A stretch of DNA of 64,000 nucleotides, from NCBI RefSeq assembly GCF_016863255.1, contig NZ_BOON01000017.1, positions 62,001-126,000 of the forward strand, in the 5' to 3' direction. The stretch is from Planosporangium mesophilum (lineage in GTDB: Bacteria; Actinomycetota; Actinomycetes; Mycobacteriales; Micromonosporaceae). A program made the translations under genes and the position numbers. Positions 59,522 through 64,000 of this stretch are shown here, in pieces. Each line of letters opens with the position of its first letter. Position 1 is the first letter of the stretch. Under the pieces are notes generated by a model. The model saw nothing but the letters and a program-made list of their open reading frames with translations, had not been told where the DNA came from and ran no database searches.

Positions 59522-60403
59522 TCACTCCTTCTCGGCCAGCGTCAGTTCAATTCCACCGACGAGGTCCGAGCACACGTTGTAGATGAACGCACTGAGCGTC
59601 GCGAGGGCCGTGAAGAGCACGACGTTGACCAGGCCGAGCAGGCCCGAGCCGACGATGATGCCCTTGGCCGTGATCTTGAAGGTGTTCTTGCTGTCGCCGC
59701 CGGTGGCACCCACCATCTCGCTGAGCGCCTTGTTGACGCTGCCGACCACGCCCATGGCGTCGAGCGCCATGTAGAGCACCGCGGTCGCGACCACGCCAAC
59801 GATGAACAGTACGAACGACACCGCGAACGAGAACTTCATGACCGACCACGGGTCGACCCGCTTCAGGTACAGGCGGGCACGGCGAGGACCGCGGCTGGCG
59901 GCCGCGGCCACGGTGGTACGGGCACTGCGGATCGCGGCGCCGACCCGGCCGCCGGGGCCACTAGACCCCGGACCGCCGACCCGGCCACCGGTCTTGATCG
60001 GCTGCGTCGCGAGCCCGGGGCGAGTGACCGAGGCAGCGCCCCGGACGGTCGCGCGGGCCACGGCAGGGGCGCCGGCTGCGACCAAGGTCGAGTCGGCCCC
60101 CTCCCCCTCCTCTGACGCGTCGTCTTCGTCGTCCGAGGACGGCTGGATGGCATCGGGCGGTGGTGCCATGCCCGGTGCCCGGGTGAACTTGGGTACTGAG
60201 GCGGAGCCGGTCGCGGTCGGCTTGGTCGAGCCCTGAGAGTCCGAGTCACCCTCGGACTTCTCACCTGGCACGGTCGCGCGGCCGACCACAACGCCGGTGG
60301 CTTCGTCTTCGCCGGTGCTGTCGTGATCAGGGGACTCGGAGTCAGCCTCGGCCGGCTTGGTGGCCGGTCCAGCCTTTCCCGACTTCGCCTGGGTCTCTGG
60401 CAT
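59522..60403 (-). CDS. DUF3566 membrane protein downstream of gyrA
   Basis: A 293-residue protein. The first 170 residues are an acidic, Ser/Thr/Pro/Gly-rich and probably disordered cytoplasmic region. The C-terminal 120 residues are DUF3566: YLKRVDPWSVMKFSFAVSFVLFIV, a first helix, then VGSVNKALSEMVG and a second helix (GIIVGSGLLGLVNVVLFTALATLSAFIYN). It is conserved directly after gyrA in actinobacteria; AGGAA lies seven bases before the ATG and the gyrA stop is three bases away. Mycobacterial CwsA-like roles have been proposed for such genes, but I cannot support one here. Confidence 0.92.
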   Translation of the reverse strand: MPETQAKSGKAGPATKPAEADSESPDHDSTGEDEATGVVVGRATVPGEKSEGDSDSQGSTKPTATGSASVPKFTRAPGMAPPPDAIQPSSDDEDDASEEGEGADSTLVAAGAPAVARATVRGAASVTRPGLATQPIKTGGRVGGPGSSGPGGRVGAAIRSARTTVAAAASRGPRRARLYLKRVDPWSVMKFSFAVSFVLFIVGVVATAVLYMALDAMGVVGSVNKALSEMVGATGGDSKNTFKITAKGIIVGSGLLGLVNVVLFTALATLSAFIYNVCSDLVGGIELTLAEKE

Positions 60404-60406
60404 TAA

Positions 60407-62932
<2,526 letters not shown>

Positions 62933-62962
62933 GCGTCATTCCTTACTAGTCATTGCGTCCGA

Positions 62963-62979
62963 TTGTCCGCTGTGGACAA
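62963..62979. other. DnaA-box palindrome between gyrB and gyrA
   Basis: TTGTCC (62963-62968) and GGACAA (62974-62979) form an inverted repeat, and the right part is a perfect TGTGGACAA (TTGTCCACA on the minus strand). DnaA may bind here in the gyrB-gyrA spacer. Confidence 0.5.
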
Positions 62980-63052
62980 CCGGCTGTGCTGTGGAAAGTC
63001 TCAACGGCGCGGGCCGACGGACGGCGGCCACGCCGCCCGTCGGCACGGACAC

Positions 63053-64000
<948 letters not shown>

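Overview
The window is about 71% G+C by eye, with start codons, tRNA layout and gene families of a filamentous actinobacterium. A Micromonosporaceae-type genome is the best guess. This is an inference from the DLW-39 protein between tRNA-Ile and tRNA-Ala, the DUF3566 gene after gyrA, the pbpA-rodA-pstP-fhaB-fhaA block, a DUF397 protein, chaplin-like repeats and SigE-type sigma factors. The right end carries gyrA and most of the 3' part of gyrB, so oriC should lie a few kilobases beyond base 64000, and minus-strand genes here run with the replication fork. No CRISPR array, insertion sequence or prophage was recognised.

Layout, left to right. 1-4.9 kb: the cell-wall growth and Ser/Thr phosphosignalling operon (pbpA, rodA, pstP, fhaB, fhaA, minus strand) and a tRNA-Leu. 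5.1-7.0 kb: a sugar-nucleotide epimerase coupled to a WecG/TagA-type glycosyltransferase, closed by a long palindrome. 7.0-19 kb: mixed genes: a small membrane protein, adenosine deaminase, a secreted subtilisin with a P domain, small conserved proteins including DUF397, a kinase-less PASTA protein, a glutamate-cysteine-ligase-like enzyme, MarR, and a large STAND regulator. 19-27 kb: a leucine/isovalerate catabolic set (acyl-CoA dehydrogenase, carboxyltransferase, HMG-CoA lyase, biotin carboxylase, TetR) interrupted by a gene for a six-repeat chaplin-like surface protein; two copies of one TetR-type operator mark the set. 27-32 kb: an HSP90-family ATPase translationally joined to a 954-residue TPR protein. 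32-40.6 kb: sulfurtransferase, GntR, SGNH hydrolase, a sigma factor/membrane sensor pair, proS, CBS protein, SufE, a YbaK deacylase and a YbaB-like protein.

40.6-57 kb is a surface-glycan locus: large polytopic membrane proteins resembling GT-C glycosyltransferases (four, counting a DUF2142 protein), an acyltransferase, two GT2 enzymes, a DUF2304 protein, a MOP-type flippase, a sugar epimerase/reductase and rmlA, rmlB and rmlC for dTDP-4-keto-rhamnose. No canonical rmlD is visible; the epimerase/reductase at 46174-47142 could supply that step or make another deoxysugar. 57-59 kb holds GYD and GNAT genes, followed by the conserved gyrB-gyrA-DUF3566-tRNA-Ile-DLW-39-tRNA-Ala block.

The most unusual items are the HSP90/TPR pair, the hexarepeat chaplin-like protein, the tiny DLW-39 gene whose start codon lies one base after tRNA-Ile, a strong hairpin enclosing the predicted adenosine deaminase ribosome-binding site, a biotin carboxylase without a biotin-carrier domain, and two long intergenic palindromes. 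All start sites, terminators and operators were read by eye. Family names come from motif recognition, not a database search.
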